Source: Erwinia_E haradaeae_C
Lineage (GTDB): Bacteria > Pseudomonadota > Gammaproteobacteria > Enterobacterales > Enterobacteriaceae
Direction of reading: 5' to 3'
Assembly: GCF_900698995.1 (NCBI RefSeq)
Contig: NZ_LR217735.1
Location: 1 to 64,000 of the forward strand
DNA length: 64,000 bases
Below the pieces are notes generated by a model. The model did no database searches and was not told the origin of the DNA. It saw only the letters and a list, made by a program, of their open reading frames with translations. Shown in pieces: positions 51,334-62,212 of this stretch; the stretch's first letter is position 1, and each line of letters begins with the position of its first letter. The position numbers and the translations under genes were made by a program.

Positions 51334-51907
51334 TGTTTTGTACCACAACGGTTCGCTCAACAATAGCATTAGGTCGATCAAAATGAGATGTGTTAGGGGT
51401 ATCACATGTTGAACGCATATTAATGCAGTGTGTTGGGCATATGGAAAGACATAGATTGCAACCCGTGCAGATTTCACTCAAAACTGTGTGCATAGTTTTT
51501 TTTGCTCCAATTATTGCATCAACTGGACAAACATGAATGCATTTAGTACAGCCAATGCAGTGATTTTCATTAATCCATGCAATTGTACGTTTGGGTTTAT
51601 TTATAGCCAGATTATCTAAGGGTTGTGGATCAATATTAATTATTTTAGCTATTTTTAGCATAACGTATTCCCCACCAGGGATACATTTATTTATTATTTT
51701 ATCTTGTTTTGCAATAGCATTTGCATAAGGTAAGCATCCAGGGTAACCGCATTGTCCGCATTGGATTTGTGGTAAAATTCTATCAATTTGATGAATAATA
51801 GTATCTTCTGTTATTGCAAAACGGTAAGATGTGTATCCTAATAAGGAACCACAAATAAAACTAATTGTGCTTAAAATAGCCACTGATATACAGAGGGAAG
51901 TGATCAT
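51317..51907 (-). CDS. rsxB: Ion-translocating oxidoreductase subunit RsxB (RnfB)
   Basis: RsxB is a polyferredoxin that links RsxC to the membrane subunits. The 196-residue protein has an N-terminal membrane anchor (about residues 5-25), the CGQCGYPGC motif of the Fe-S domain, and two 4Fe-4S ferredoxin motifs, CIGCTKCIHVCP and CTGCNLCLSICP. All cluster cysteines are present. The ATG overlaps the rsxA stop by four bases, implying coupling. The last 20 residues are more diverged than the rest and overlap the rsxC start. Confidence 0.97.
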   Translation of the reverse strand: MITSLCISVAILSTISFICGSLLGYTSYRFAITEDTIIHQIDRILPQIQCGQCGYPGCLPYANAIAKQDKIINKCIPGGEYVMLKIAKIINIDPQPLDNLAINKPKRTIAWINENHCIGCTKCIHVCPVDAIIGAKKTMHTVLSEICTGCNLCLSICPTHCINMRSTCDTPNTSHFDRPNAIVERTVVVQNNVTNI

Positions 51908-52485
51908 GTTTTTATTAGTCCAGTAAAACCCATAAATGCCATGGCCATTAACCCTGCAGTAATCAAAGTGATAGACGCCCCTTGAAATGGTGACGGTATG
52001 TCCGCTAGAGCTACACGTTCTCGTATACCAGAAAATAAAATCATTACTAATGAAAATCCAATAGAGGCGCTAAATCCATATAAAGCAGCCTGCATAAAAG
52101 TATGATGAAGGTGTATGCTTAAAATAGGTACACCAAGAACAGCGCAGTTTGTGGTAATTAATGGAAGAAAAATACCTAAAAGTTGATAAAGGTGTGGGCT
52201 TGTTTTACGCATTACCATTTCAGTAAATTGCACAACAACAGCAATGATCAGAATATATGTCATGGTACGTAAATAGATTAAATCTATTGGTAGTAAGATG
52301 TAAAAATTTACTACCCAGGATACAATTGAGGCAAGAGTTATGACAAATGTTGTAGCAAAACCCATACTAATTGCAGTCTCTAGTTGTTTAGAGACTCCCA
52401 TAAAAGGGCATAAACCAAGAAATTTTACCAATACGAAGTTATTCACCAAGATTGTACTAATAAAAAGTAATAAATAATCAGTCAT
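51904..52485 (-). CDS. rsxA: Ion-translocating oxidoreductase subunit RsxA (RnfA)
   Basis: RsxA is a six-helix membrane subunit of the Rsx/Rnf complex. The 193 residues match the E. coli length and most of the sequence: NNFVLVKFLGLCPFMGVS, ITTNCAVLGVPIL and ALYGFSASIGFSLVMI. In related complexes RnfA pairs with its paralogue RnfE around an iron-sulfur centre held by the conserved cysteines, both of which (LCPF and NCAV) are present here. First gene of the rsxABCDG operon; its ribosome-binding site is weak. Confidence 0.97.
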   Translation of the reverse strand: MTDYLLLFISTILVNNFVLVKFLGLCPFMGVSKQLETAISMGFATTFVITLASIVSWVVNFYILLPIDLIYLRTMTYILIIAVVVQFTEMVMRKTSPHLYQLLGIFLPLITTNCAVLGVPILSIHLHHTFMQAALYGFSASIGFSLVMILFSGIRERVALADIPSPFQGASITLITAGLMAMAFMGFTGLIKT

Positions 52486-53525
52486 GAGATATACTGTACT
52501 CTCAATTAAAAGTAGCTAGATAGATAATATGTTTCTAAAGTGATTTATCTACGTTAATCATTATGTTTGTATTGTACTAAAAAGATTTTCAGCAGAATAG
52601 AAAGACATCATATTTACACCTCTGGTATTAATATTAGATGAATACTCATGTGGATAAATTATTGATATCTGCCATTAGTTTTAAGAAATTTATGAATCTA
52701 CATAAAAGTTATTATGAATAATATAAAGCTAACTGTAAGGTATTCTTAGATATAATGTAAAAATATTTTATTCTATATTGAATCTATGAATCTATGAATT
52801 TATGATAATTATTTTTTAGAGATTACTTTTTTATGCGCAAGTTTTGGATAGATAAACGCTATTTTAGTTGTGTATTTTTGAGTTATTTTATAATTTTTTG
52901 TGTAAATATCAGGTATTAAAATCTATTTAATTATATTTTACATATCATTGATGTTGTAAGAATTTCATGTAAAATTTTATATATCATGATAAAATATATA
53001 TAAAAAAATATCTATTAAATTTTATATATTGTTAATATTTTAAGTTAGCTTGTTTTTCTTGAATCTTTTATAGAAATATTATTGTTAGGATACTTATGGG
53101 TTGATCTATTTTTGGATTGACAAAAAAATGAGATAAAATTATAGAATTAATAATAATGCATTAAATTATATCTTTAATTAAAACTGATCAATAGTAATAT
53201 TATACACTATGGTTTTATAATATATGTTTGGATAAACTTTGAAGAACATACTTTTTTAATTGGTTGGTAATAGATATGCTTAGTGAGATAAATGAGGTGT
53301 CTTGCATATTTGGTGTGTTTATGTAGATTGTAATTTGTTATTTATGGTCCTCTAAAGGTTAATTTCTCGATTTTTGTATCGCGCAGTGTATATAACATTG
53401 ATCTTGCTTGATAGTATCAATTTTAACTAGATTTTAACATTGTTATCGACATTCATTATTATTAAGATTTTTCATATGATCAGGTCAATGGATACGATCT
53501 CGTATTATATTTGATGGAGGAGTAT
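52486..53525. other. gene-free spacer between divergent rsxA and prmB
   Basis: About 1 kb. It contains one exact DnaA-box consensus on the minus strand (TGTGGATAA at 52649-52657), isolated from any other box. Two and a half copies of AATCTATG lie around 52780-52800. No gene is seen. Confidence 0.5.
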
Positions 53526-54458
53526 ATGAAAAAGTGTACGCTTAATGAAGCAGTTAATGACCTTCGAACGATTGGCGATATGTTGCGATGGTCCGTTAGT
53601 TGTTTTACTGCTGCTGATTTACATTATGGTCATGGTACTGACAACCCATGGGATGAGGCAATTCAGCTGATTCTTCCTACACTGTGTTTACCCTTGGAAA
53701 TTTCAGATACTGTATTTTCTGCTAGACTGACATATAGCGAAAAACAGAGCATTGTTGATCGTGTAAAATGTCGCGTCAATGATTATATTCCTGTTTCTTA
53801 TTTAACAAATAAGGCTTGGTTTTGTGGTTATGAGTTTTACGTTGATGAACGTGTACTGATTCCACGCTCTCCTATTGCTGAATTAATTAATCAGAAATTT
53901 TCTGGAATTCTTCATAAAGAACCTCAGTATGTTCTTGATATGTGTACCGGTAGTGGTTGTATAGCTATTGTCTGTGCTTTGGTATTTCCGCATGCACAGG
54001 TTGATGCAGTAGATGTCTCTAGAGATGCATTAGCTGTAGCTGATAAAAATATTGATATGTATGATCTAAAAAAACGTGTAACATCTATTTATTCTGATTT
54101 ATTTGATGAGTTACCTATAAAACAATATGATGTAATTGTGACTAATCCACCATATGTAGACGTTAACACTATAAAAGACTTACCTAAAGAATATCATCAT
54201 GAACCCATGTTGGGGTTTTTTGGTGGTAATAATGGACTAACATTATTGTTTCGTATTTTAAATAATGCGGCGCGGTATTTAAATATAAATGGGGTTCTTA
54301 TTTGTGAAGTTGGTAATAGCATGAATGCTCTTATTACTAGTAACCCAGATATACCTTTTACCTGGATCAAGTTAGATAATGGTGGTGATGGGGTGTTTTT
54401 TCTTACAAGAAATCAAATAATTAACATTAAGAATAAAGAAAAAATGACAGAAAATTAA
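53526..54458 (+). CDS. prmB: 50S ribosomal protein L3 glutamine methyltransferase
   Basis: PrmB methylates a glutamine in ribosomal protein L3. The 310-residue product equals the E. coli length. It carries the SAM-binding motif DMCTGSG (residues 138-144) and the catalytic NPPY motif (207-210), followed by YHHEPMLGF. The start at 53526 (MKKCTLNEAVNDL) lies five bases after a strong GGAGG and aligns residue for residue with the E. coli N-terminus. Upstream in-frame starts at 53511 and 53514 would place the ribosome-binding site inside the gene. aroC, its usual neighbour, is not adjacent. Confidence 0.97.
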   Translation: MKKCTLNEAVNDLRTIGDMLRWSVSCFTAADLHYGHGTDNPWDEAIQLILPTLCLPLEISDTVFSARLTYSEKQSIVDRVKCRVNDYIPVSYLTNKAWFCGYEFYVDERVLIPRSPIAELINQKFSGILHKEPQYVLDMCTGSGCIAIVCALVFPHAQVDAVDVSRDALAVADKNIDMYDLKKRVTSIYSDLFDELPIKQYDVIVTNPPYVDVNTIKDLPKEYHHEPMLGFFGGNNGLTLLFRILNNAARYLNINGVLICEVGNSMNALITSNPDIPFTWIKLDNGGDGVFFLTRNQIINIKNKEKMTEN

Positions 54459-54745
54459 TATAATTATATTAATGATGGCACTGCGTTCTTTTTTCGATAA
54501 AACGTTAATAATTAAATGGTATTAAATAGATTGAGTTAAGTTTTGTGTATCATGCAATGTAGTAATCAGGTTGATGCAAAAGATTCGATACATAATATGA
54601 TATATAGTATTTTATACTAAAAAATTGTTTTAGAGTATATAATTAAGATTTTTATAAGTCTCAGATGTTTAATTAATATAATCTATATATTTATTATATT
54701 ATGGCGAGTTGGATTGTATAGATTATTCATTAAAATCAAAAATTA

Positions 54746-56056
54746 CTATGTCTTTTTAAGTTTCTTAGTCATGATAAAAATAAGAACTCCAGGTATATAG
54801 AGCATTATCGATAGCAGTAAGTTTAAGATACCTGATGCATATATCAACCAGGTTCCGTAGGCACCTGAGCCAATTGATACAAGAGTTATAAATGGTTTAT
54901 GCAATTCACGTGAAACTTTAAAAAGATAAGCGCTAACTAATAAATATGGCATTAATATCATTTCTGATGCGATAGTGAGTAATGTGTTATAATTACAATG
55001 CGTTAACCAAATTAAGATTAAAGCAAACTGTACGCATATATTTGTCAGAGATAAAGAAAGTTTTGATGTTTTAAGAGAATTTTGAATGGTTAGTGCGCGA
55101 ACTGGGCACAAATCATGCTGTGCGGCAATCACAGGCACTTCTGAAGCCATAATGGTCCAGCTAAGGTATGCGCCACATACCGAGAGAATAAGACCAGTGA
55201 TAATGACAATACTTCCCCAGTTCCCTAATAAATGATTCATGATTCCAGCCATAGCAGGATTTTGCATCTTTGCTAATTCTTCTCTTGGGATCACACCTAA
55301 AGATAGTAGACTAACTAGTAGATAGATTACCAACGCTATAAGAACAGCAAACATTGTCGCACGCCCAATGTCATGTTTATTTTGCGCGTGGGATGACATA
55401 ACTACTGCTCCCTCAATTCCAATAAAGACCCATAAAGTAATCAGCATGGTGTCTTTTACTTGCTGAGATAAGGATTTTTGTAATAATAAACCAGTAAAAT
55501 CTAAACAAAAGCAATGATATTTAAAAGCACTGATAGCTAAAATAATAAATAACCCAAGAGGAACAAGTTTGGCCAATGTTGCAATTAGATTGATACTAGC
55601 TGCCGTTCTAATACCCTGTAAAACTAATAAATGAATCAGCCATAACAGAAAAGAGGCTGCTAATATGGCCTGCCATGTATTACCGTTTCCAAATATGACA
55701 TGATTCGGGGAGTCAATAAAAAAACTTATAGAAGAACAGACAATTACTAAATATGAGGCATTTGCTATTACTGCACATAACCAATATCCCCAGGCAGAGC
55801 AGAATCCGATAAATTTTCCAAATCCTTCCTTTGCATATATAAAAATACCACCGTCTAAATGAGGTTTTAGTCTACTTAGTAAAAGTAATGTTAATGCCAA
55901 GAGCATTACACCACACCCAGTAATACTCCACGCTATAAGTAACGCAGCAGGGCTGGCAATTTCTGCCATATTTTGTGGTAAGCTAAAAATACCAGCCCCC
56001 AACATTGAACTGAGAACAAGTGCAGTTAAAGCACTTAAACTTAAATTTTTACTCAA
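54746..56056 (-). CDS. ydgI: YdgI-type putative arginine/ornithine antiporter (APC superfamily)
   Basis: Inner-membrane amino acid antiporter, about 12 membrane segments, 436 residues. It matches E. coli YdgI closely in the N-terminal half (SALTALVLSSMLGAGIF, GFCSAWGYWLCAVIANASYL, WVFIGIEGAVVMSSHA) and more loosely toward the end. Substrate specificity (arginine/ornithine) rests on family similarity only. The likely start is TTG at 56056: TGAGG lies six bases before it and the resulting MSKNLSLSAL aligns exactly with the E. coli start. A TTG at 56068 would add four residues and lie upstream of that site. A 54-bp palindrome lies 140 bases upstream. Confidence 0.9.
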   Translation of the reverse strand: MSKNLSLSALTALVLSSMLGAGIFSLPQNMAEIASPAALLIAWSITGCGVMLLALTLLLLSRLKPHLDGGIFIYAKEGFGKFIGFCSAWGYWLCAVIANASYLVIVCSSISFFIDSPNHVIFGNGNTWQAILAASFLLWLIHLLVLQGIRTAASINLIATLAKLVPLGLFIILAISAFKYHCFCLDFTGLLLQKSLSQQVKDTMLITLWVFIGIEGAVVMSSHAQNKHDIGRATMFAVLIALVIYLLVSLLSLGVIPREELAKMQNPAMAGIMNHLLGNWGSIVIITGLILSVCGAYLSWTIMASEVPVIAAQHDLCPVRALTIQNSLKTSKLSLSLTNICVQFALILIWLTHCNYNTLLTIASEMILMPYLLVSAYLFKVSRELHKPFITLVSIGSGAYGTWLIYASGILNLLLSIMLYIPGVLIFIMTKKLKKT

Positions 56057-58061
56057 AAAATACCTCAAATATAGAATATAATATCAATTAATTGTTATTT
56101 ATAATTCTCTGATATTATTATGAAAGTGTAATATAAAAATCAATATATATCTTTTATATATATGTAGCTTAATTTGAAATTTTCATCCAAAAACATACTT
56201 ATCAAAAACAAAACTATAATATATATTATAGTTTTGTTTTTGATAAGTAGCAAACCATTTATACAGGCTCGTAAATTAGTGATATAAAAATTTTTTTATA
56301 TAATTTTTTTACAATTATTTTATAAGACAAATTCTTTAATAATGTTATTTAATTTTAATTGAGTCATTTCTTTACTAGTACATAACATAGTATATATTAT
56401 AAATAACATTATCTTTCACAAAAGAATAATATATTTGTAAGATTTTCTATTTTAATTAATTTTTAAAGTTCCATTAGCATGTTCGCTATTAGGATATTAT
56501 CCAATATATTTAAATAGGATATTGTAAAATTTTTTTTTAGTTTCTTGCCTACAGTTTTAATATGTTATAGTTAACGCTAACTATTATTATTTAAATTTTT
56601 AAATTTTAGTTATGTGTTTTATATGATATACAGAAGGTTTCTGAAAATTAAATTATTTATTGGTGTTCATTGTATTCTGGATCTAAGTAAAAGAGATATT
56701 ATTGTATAATTTTAAACTTAAATAATAAACTAGTCCTTGCGATAAAATAATTTATTATATACTAAAAAGTAATAAGTATATACTATTTGAGGTCTTAAGA
56801 TAATAAGTTAAAACTAATGCATACTATATATACTGGTTTATAAATAAAAATATACATTTTGACTGTTAGTTGATATGCATATATCTGTATTTTTTCTAAA
56901 ATTTTATATTATAATTAAAAGATATTCCAATAAAAATGTTTATAATTAATAATCTCTTTTATAATGAAGCATATTTGATCAAATGAGATATCATCTTGAT
57001 TGGTTATATTGAAAAAGTTAATAATATTAAAGGTATCATGTAAGACATTAATACTTTTTTAGAGTACCTAGTACGAAGATTTTAATAATATCTGAAAATA
57101 TGAATACATTTTATTTGAGATAATATTAAGAGTATACGCAGAATAATTTTACAAAAGAATGGAATTTTACAATCGTACAAAAGTATATTATTTCTGTTAT
57201 AACTAAATATATGCTGAATTTTCATGTCGCTATAAAAAATAAATAGTCTCTATTATTTGTAATTCTTTAGAAGAATAGGATTCTATCTTTTTGTAATGTA
57301 GTATACGCGTTAGATATGTAATCTGTATTAACCGTTCTCACTACAAGACGGAGAATAATTGATAAACAAAATAGAGTTATCTATAGAAGTTTTTCTGTTT
57401 TTTAGGTTTACCTCAGGTTTGTTTTACTATAAGTTTGTTATAAATATTTATTATTAAAATATGAAAAAACTGATAGTAATTTTTTTCAGAATATTTTTAT
57501 AGATACGTAAAGTATGCTATATATTAAGTGATATTGATTAGAAAATTTTTGTATTAGTACAGAACAGTTTTATTACTTATTGTGCTAATTTTATCTAATT
57601 GCTTGGTTGAATGATACTATGGGTATATATAATGTTTTTATTATTTACTTGAATTTGTAGTAGATAACTAAATAATTTTTACCTTTATTTTGTTATCGTA
57701 TAATATTTATATTGAAGCTTTATGGCTTACAGAAAATTTCAGTAAACCATGAGATCAGAACAAAAAACTATAGTATATTCATCATTGATTTTTAAAAAAT
57801 AACAAAAATGAGATATCAATCCATGCTAATATTATAATGATTTTTCAGTTTTTACAGAATTTTATTCTGAATATGTTAATGCTAACATTAGTTTTTTAAA
57901 ATCTTAAAAATTGATCTCTTTATTATAAATCATCTTTATCTTATAAAAATATATCTTAATATTATTCTGTGTCATCACATTAGTTTGAAATATTTAGTGT
58001 CCGATGACATGTAAGGGTATCATATAAGATATTCTAATTTAGATTAAGCATTAAAGGTTCA
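56057..58061. other. gene-free spacer between sbcB and ydgI
   Basis: About 2 kb, T/G-rich on the + strand, with no readable gene. It contains the 54-bp palindrome at 56196-56249 and smaller hairpins (ATAGTTA/TAACTAT at 56567-56584). A slightly GC-richer stretch at about 57330-57360 could not be identified. Confidence 0.5.
56196..56249. repeat. 54-bp perfect palindrome without loop
   Basis: All 27 base pairs around the centre 56222/56223 match. The arm begins TACTTATCAAAAACAAAAC and the centre is an alternating AT core. It lies 140 bases upstream of the ydgI start codon, between two genes read in the same direction. It could be a cruciform-forming site, a binding site for a symmetric protein, or a template-switching product. 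Confidence 0.95.
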
Positions 58062-59495
58062 TCAAAGAGGTTCAGCATTTAATGAAAGCTCGATGTCTTT
58101 TGTGTAGTCTAATAATGCTTGAAGTCGCATCCGTTTAGTTGGATTAGCGTAATGCTTTTCGTAGAGTAACTTAAGTTTATTTTTATATTCCTGTATATAT
58201 ATCGGATTCAATATTGTACGCCGATGCTTAAGCCATGCTATTTTTTCTGCAGAAGTTAACAAGTTTGGAAAATTTCTGGCACGAAATCGAAAAAATAACT
58301 GCTCAATGCGTTTATCATAAAACGTGAAGTTTAAAGTTAATAGATTTTCTGCAGAAGTGTTGCATATGGTATTTATTGCAGAACGATCAGCATTATTAAA
58401 AAAACCATTATAAATTTGTGTATCTACATCTCCTAAGTAAATAGGTTTTGTTTTTGTTTTGTATAGTTGTATGACTTGTTCTTGTATTTTTTTATATTGA
58501 AGTAATTGAGTGAGATTATTGGCATGGTATTCTAGGTTTATTCCGATACGCAGAGCATCTGATTTTCGTAAGACATTAGCGGGTGCAATAACAGGGCATT
58601 TATTTATATAAATGAGCTGTAACGGAAGGTGGGAGCTATTGTTGATTAGATTGCAATCATTACTCAAAAACTGAGATGATGTGTTATGATTAAGATCTAT
58701 GAGCGGGGAAATATCTCTACCAAGATCGTACGTTATTAGAGCATTTTTATTATTGGGGTGCCATGCTAGCGGAGCAATACAAGTGATATTACTTTTTTCT
58801 CTTCCAAATCTACTAGATACAAACACAAAGCTTCGTATTTGCGAATCATTGATTAACGCACGCAGATTATGTTTTTTTCGATGAGCATATAAAAAATTAT
58901 ATAATTTCGGTTGTTTTTTTTTAATTAATTTTGCAAGAGAAATTGTCGCATATACATCAGATAGTGCATCATGCGCACTGTGATGAATTATCTCATTTTC
59001 CTGAGTGATGTTTTCTAGACAAAATGTAGGAAGACCTTGATGGTTTTTTGGCCAACGAATACCATCTGGACGTAAGGCATAGCAAGCTCTAGCTACATCT
59101 AATAGATCCCATCGACTATTAGAATATTTCCAGCTCCAATCGTAAGGATCGTAAAAATTTCGGTAAAACAAATTTCTACTGATTTCATCATCAAAAGAAA
59201 TATTATTGTAACCTACAATGCAGGTATTTGGTACGCAAAATATTTGATGAATACGTTTAGTAAATTTTGCCTCATTGATACCACGTAACTGGGTAATTTG
59301 TGGTGTAATACCTGTTATAAGTACCGCTTCCGGTTGCGGCAAATAATCATTAGCTAAGCAGCAATAAATAATTTCAGGTTCTTCTATAATATTGAAATCC
59401 ATATCAGTGCGTATTGCCGCAAATTGCGCCGGTCTGTCCAATGATGGGTTTGTTCCAAAAGTTTCATAGTCATAAAATAAAAAAGTAGGTTGCAT
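58062..59495 (-). CDS. sbcB: Exodeoxyribonuclease I
   Basis: ExoI degrades single-stranded DNA 3' to 5' in recombination and mismatch repair. From the ATG at 59495 (MQPTFLFYDYETFG) the protein is 477 residues, close to E. coli (475). The DEDDh catalytic residues are all in place: Asp9 and Glu11 in DYETFG, the Asp in GYNNISFDDE, and the His and Asp in HSAHDALSDVYAT. The SH3-like and C-terminal domains are recognisable (INKCPVIAPANVLR, YNGFFNNADR, RFRARNFP). An in-frame start at 59531 would add 12 unrelated residues; no clear ribosome-binding site is seen at either. Its exonuclease site is intact, in contrast to that of polA. Confidence 0.96.
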   Translation of the reverse strand: MQPTFLFYDYETFGTNPSLDRPAQFAAIRTDMDFNIIEEPEIIYCCLANDYLPQPEAVLITGITPQITQLRGINEAKFTKRIHQIFCVPNTCIVGYNNISFDDEISRNLFYRNFYDPYDWSWKYSNSRWDLLDVARACYALRPDGIRWPKNHQGLPTFCLENITQENEIIHHSAHDALSDVYATISLAKLIKKKQPKLYNFLYAHRKKHNLRALINDSQIRSFVFVSSRFGREKSNITCIAPLAWHPNNKNALITYDLGRDISPLIDLNHNTSSQFLSNDCNLINNSSHLPLQLIYINKCPVIAPANVLRKSDALRIGINLEYHANNLTQLLQYKKIQEQVIQLYKTKTKPIYLGDVDTQIYNGFFNNADRSAINTICNTSAENLLTLNFTFYDKRIEQLFFRFRARNFPNLLTSAEKIAWLKHRRTILNPIYIQEYKNKLKLLYEKHYANPTKRMRLQALLDYTKDIELSLNAEPL

Positions 59496-61195
59496 AAAAA
59501 TAGTTTCAGTATATAGCTTGACTATAATCAAGTATACAATTTTTTATAAGTTAGGTATAGCACTTTATTTTGATCAGGGATATATATATTAAATATGATT
59601 TAAGTTCGTATCATTATAAGGATAATGATCCTAAAATTAGTTTATAAGATTGAAAAAGTATATTATATTTTTATTTATAGCATTATTTTAAATGCTTCGG
59701 AATGTTTCTTATTAAAGATGTATTAGATCACTTGCTACTACTTATGCATAATAAGAATAAATACATGCAATATGAGATAAAAGTTCAGACCAAATAATAG
59801 GTTTTAAAAGTAAAATATAGGTGTTTTATATTCTGAAAGAGCGCGTATTCTTCTTTTTTCTTCAGATAGCATCAGGTTGATGGCTATATTTGTTTGTCTA
59901 TGTTTATCTTGTGATAAAAAATTAATTGCGTTTATTTTTACGGAAAACTAGATACCTAATAGTAAACTTTTTGTATATAAGCGCAAAATTTAGTAATGAT
60001 GTAGCATGATGTTTAGATCTTGATTTTCTAAAAAATATTACCTGTTCATTATTTATTTTGATTTAAATCTAGTCAGGTTTTGTATATATAATCATGATGT
60101 ACAATTAACAAATATCGATACGTTCATACATAAAACTATTTCTATTTTTATATAGATGTAATTTTTTACCACGAGTGAGTGCTTCTATCTTAAATAAAAA
60201 TTAATGTAAGCTGCGTGTTATATTAAGAGATTTATATTTAGATGTAAAAGGTGAGTTGTAGATTTGTAATATTGTATGTTGATTGTTTCTTCTCTTCTAT
60301 GGATATAGATTTGTGTTTAAGGATATGAATTAACTAATACCCTATTAATTCTTTTAGGTTCTTTCTAGTTAAGAACGATACAAGCATCTAATGCGATACA
60401 GATCTGAAAATCTCTTTATTATTCTGTTATTATCAATAATAAAATCTATTTTAAAAAAAATGATTTTTTGTGACTCGTTAAAAATTACCTTTTAATTATT
60501 ACAAGATTTTAAATGAAGTGTCATTGCAAAAAGAATAGGTGCAATAGAAAAGTTTCTGTATGTTTGATTATATTATATATAGAGGTTATTAGGTTTTAGT
60601 TAATTAGTTTATTGTTTTTTTAATTGAAAGCTATCTCTTATTTGTTATAAAATACTATTTTTTCTAAAATAGAATGTTATCTAATAATAGATAATTTAGT
60701 TTTTATTTATAAGATGGTGTTGTAGTGACTTAACTTAAAATATATGAGAATTATGTTCTGCTTAAGTTTGTGTTTCTATTATAGGAATATATCATTTCTT
60801 TTAGAGTATAGAACATTATAAGTTATGTCGGTATATTTAGTAGTTCTTTTAGTTAATAAAATTGATAGATTTTTCTGGTGAGTAGAGTGATATGTAATAT
60901 GGGTAAATGAGTTGATAAATGTTATTATTTTGATTGATTTTAACTATAATATTTAAATATAAAATAAGTGTATAAATTCTCTTTGGTTTTGTAGTTATAA
61001 TACATAATAAGATTAAGATATAATATTCAGCCAAGTTAACTATAACTATGCTTTGGAATTAATTCCTCACAGTCTTATAAAGTCAGTATACGTAACATAT
61101 AATTATCTAAAAATTTGCATCATGATCAAGCTATTACTAAAATAGAGGTATACTAATAACACTTAATTTTAGACTAGTTGTTCGATAGATTGTAT
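59496..61195. other. gene-free spacer between AI-2E permease and sbcB
   Basis: About 1.7 kb, T/G-rich on the + strand. No gene or RNA is recognised. A 61-codon open frame at 60849-61034 is Ile/Tyr/Asn low-complexity and is not called. Confidence 0.5.
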
Positions 61196-62212
61196 TTAAA
61201 TTAACTCATATTTTCGTAATTCAGCTTTAAGGTAGGCGTAATAAATTGGAGCCGCAATTACTCCGGTAACACCAAAAGTAGCTTCAAACACTAACATAGC
61301 TAATAGAATTTCCCAGGTTTTTGCATGGATTCGACCGCTAAAAATATGTGCATTAATAAAATATTCTAACTTATGCACGACAATAAGATAAGTTAAAGAA
61401 ATAAGACCAGCTTCAAGTGATATAGAAAGCCCAATCAAAAAAATAACTGTATTAGAAATTAAATTCCCAATTATTGGTAATAACCCCGTGAAAAAAGTTA
61501 CTACTATTATAGTTTTAGAAAATGGAAAATGTAGTTGAAAAAGAGGTAGTATACCGAATAGAAAGCAACTAGTTAATAGTGTATTAAATAGGGATACATG
61601 AATTTGGGCAAAAATCACATTGTGAAAAGCTTCTGAAAGTATTGTTAATCTATCCAGGATGGCATCTTGTAAAGGTGTGTTAAATTTTTGTTTGTTATTA
61701 TTTTGCAGAGAAATTATTGCGCCTAATACTGCTCCAATAAGCATAGTGGCAGCGGTATGTGCTGCATTACGACTAAAAGTTTGCATCACTAAATTTTTAT
61801 GTAACCAGTTGATTACTTGATTCTTTAATTCATCTATATTTAATGGCAAGTAATGTGTGATTAATGGGGAAAGAGTATTTTGTGCATCTCTAAGGAGATT
61901 GCTGACACTAGTTTGAAAACTGGAAAAATCTTGAAAATCGTGCAAAAGAAATCCGGTGAGTTTAGTAGTCCCTAAAACTATTAAGAGGATCAATAGAGCG
62001 CTAAGAAACATAATACTAACCAAACGTGCTGTTGGAGCTTTTACTAGATACCCTACAAGAATAGTGAGTCCTAAGATAACTTCATACATAATAAATCCTG
62101 CTAAAAAACAGGGCAGTAAACGCAAAGGAAACAGAGCAAGTAGTGCGACAAAAACCAGTAAAAAACTAGCAGCTCTGCAAAGCATTAGACATTTTGTATT
62201 TCGTGTATGCAT
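61196..62212 (-). CDS. AI-2E family (UPF0118) membrane permease
   Basis: A 338-residue inner-membrane protein with about seven to eight hydrophobic segments and a polar region around residues 90-150 between the early and late helices, the layout of the AI-2E/PerM family. The late motifs fit the family: GLLPIIGNLISNTVIFLIGL, then HKLEYFINAHIFSGRI, and a Gly-rich helix GVTGVIAAPIYY near the C-terminus. Family members include exporters of the autoinducer AI-2 and Na+/H+ antiporters, but I cannot assign a substrate or match it to perM, ydiK or tqsA. AGGA precedes the ATG. It is divergent from cvrA. Confidence 0.8.
   Translation of the reverse strand: MHTRNTKCLMLCRAASFLLVFVALLALFPLRLLPCFLAGFIMYEVILGLTILVGYLVKAPTARLVSIMFLSALLILLIVLGTTKLTGFLLHDFQDFSSFQTSVSNLLRDAQNTLSPLITHYLPLNIDELKNQVINWLHKNLVMQTFSRNAAHTAATMLIGAVLGAIISLQNNNKQKFNTPLQDAILDRLTILSEAFHNVIFAQIHVSLFNTLLTSCFLFGILPLFQLHFPFSKTIIVVTFFTGLLPIIGNLISNTVIFLIGLSISLEAGLISLTYLIVVHKLEYFINAHIFSGRIHAKTWEILLAMLVFEATFGVTGVIAAPIYYAYLKAELRKYELI

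Noticed and set aside
51334..51477. 48-residue N-terminal extension of rsxC
   Set aside because: It runs inside rsxB in another frame and has no family match; the ATG at 51333 gives the expected RsxC start.
60849..61034. 61-codon open frame between the permease and sbcB
   Set aside because: Ile/Tyr/Asn low-complexity product with no start signal or family.
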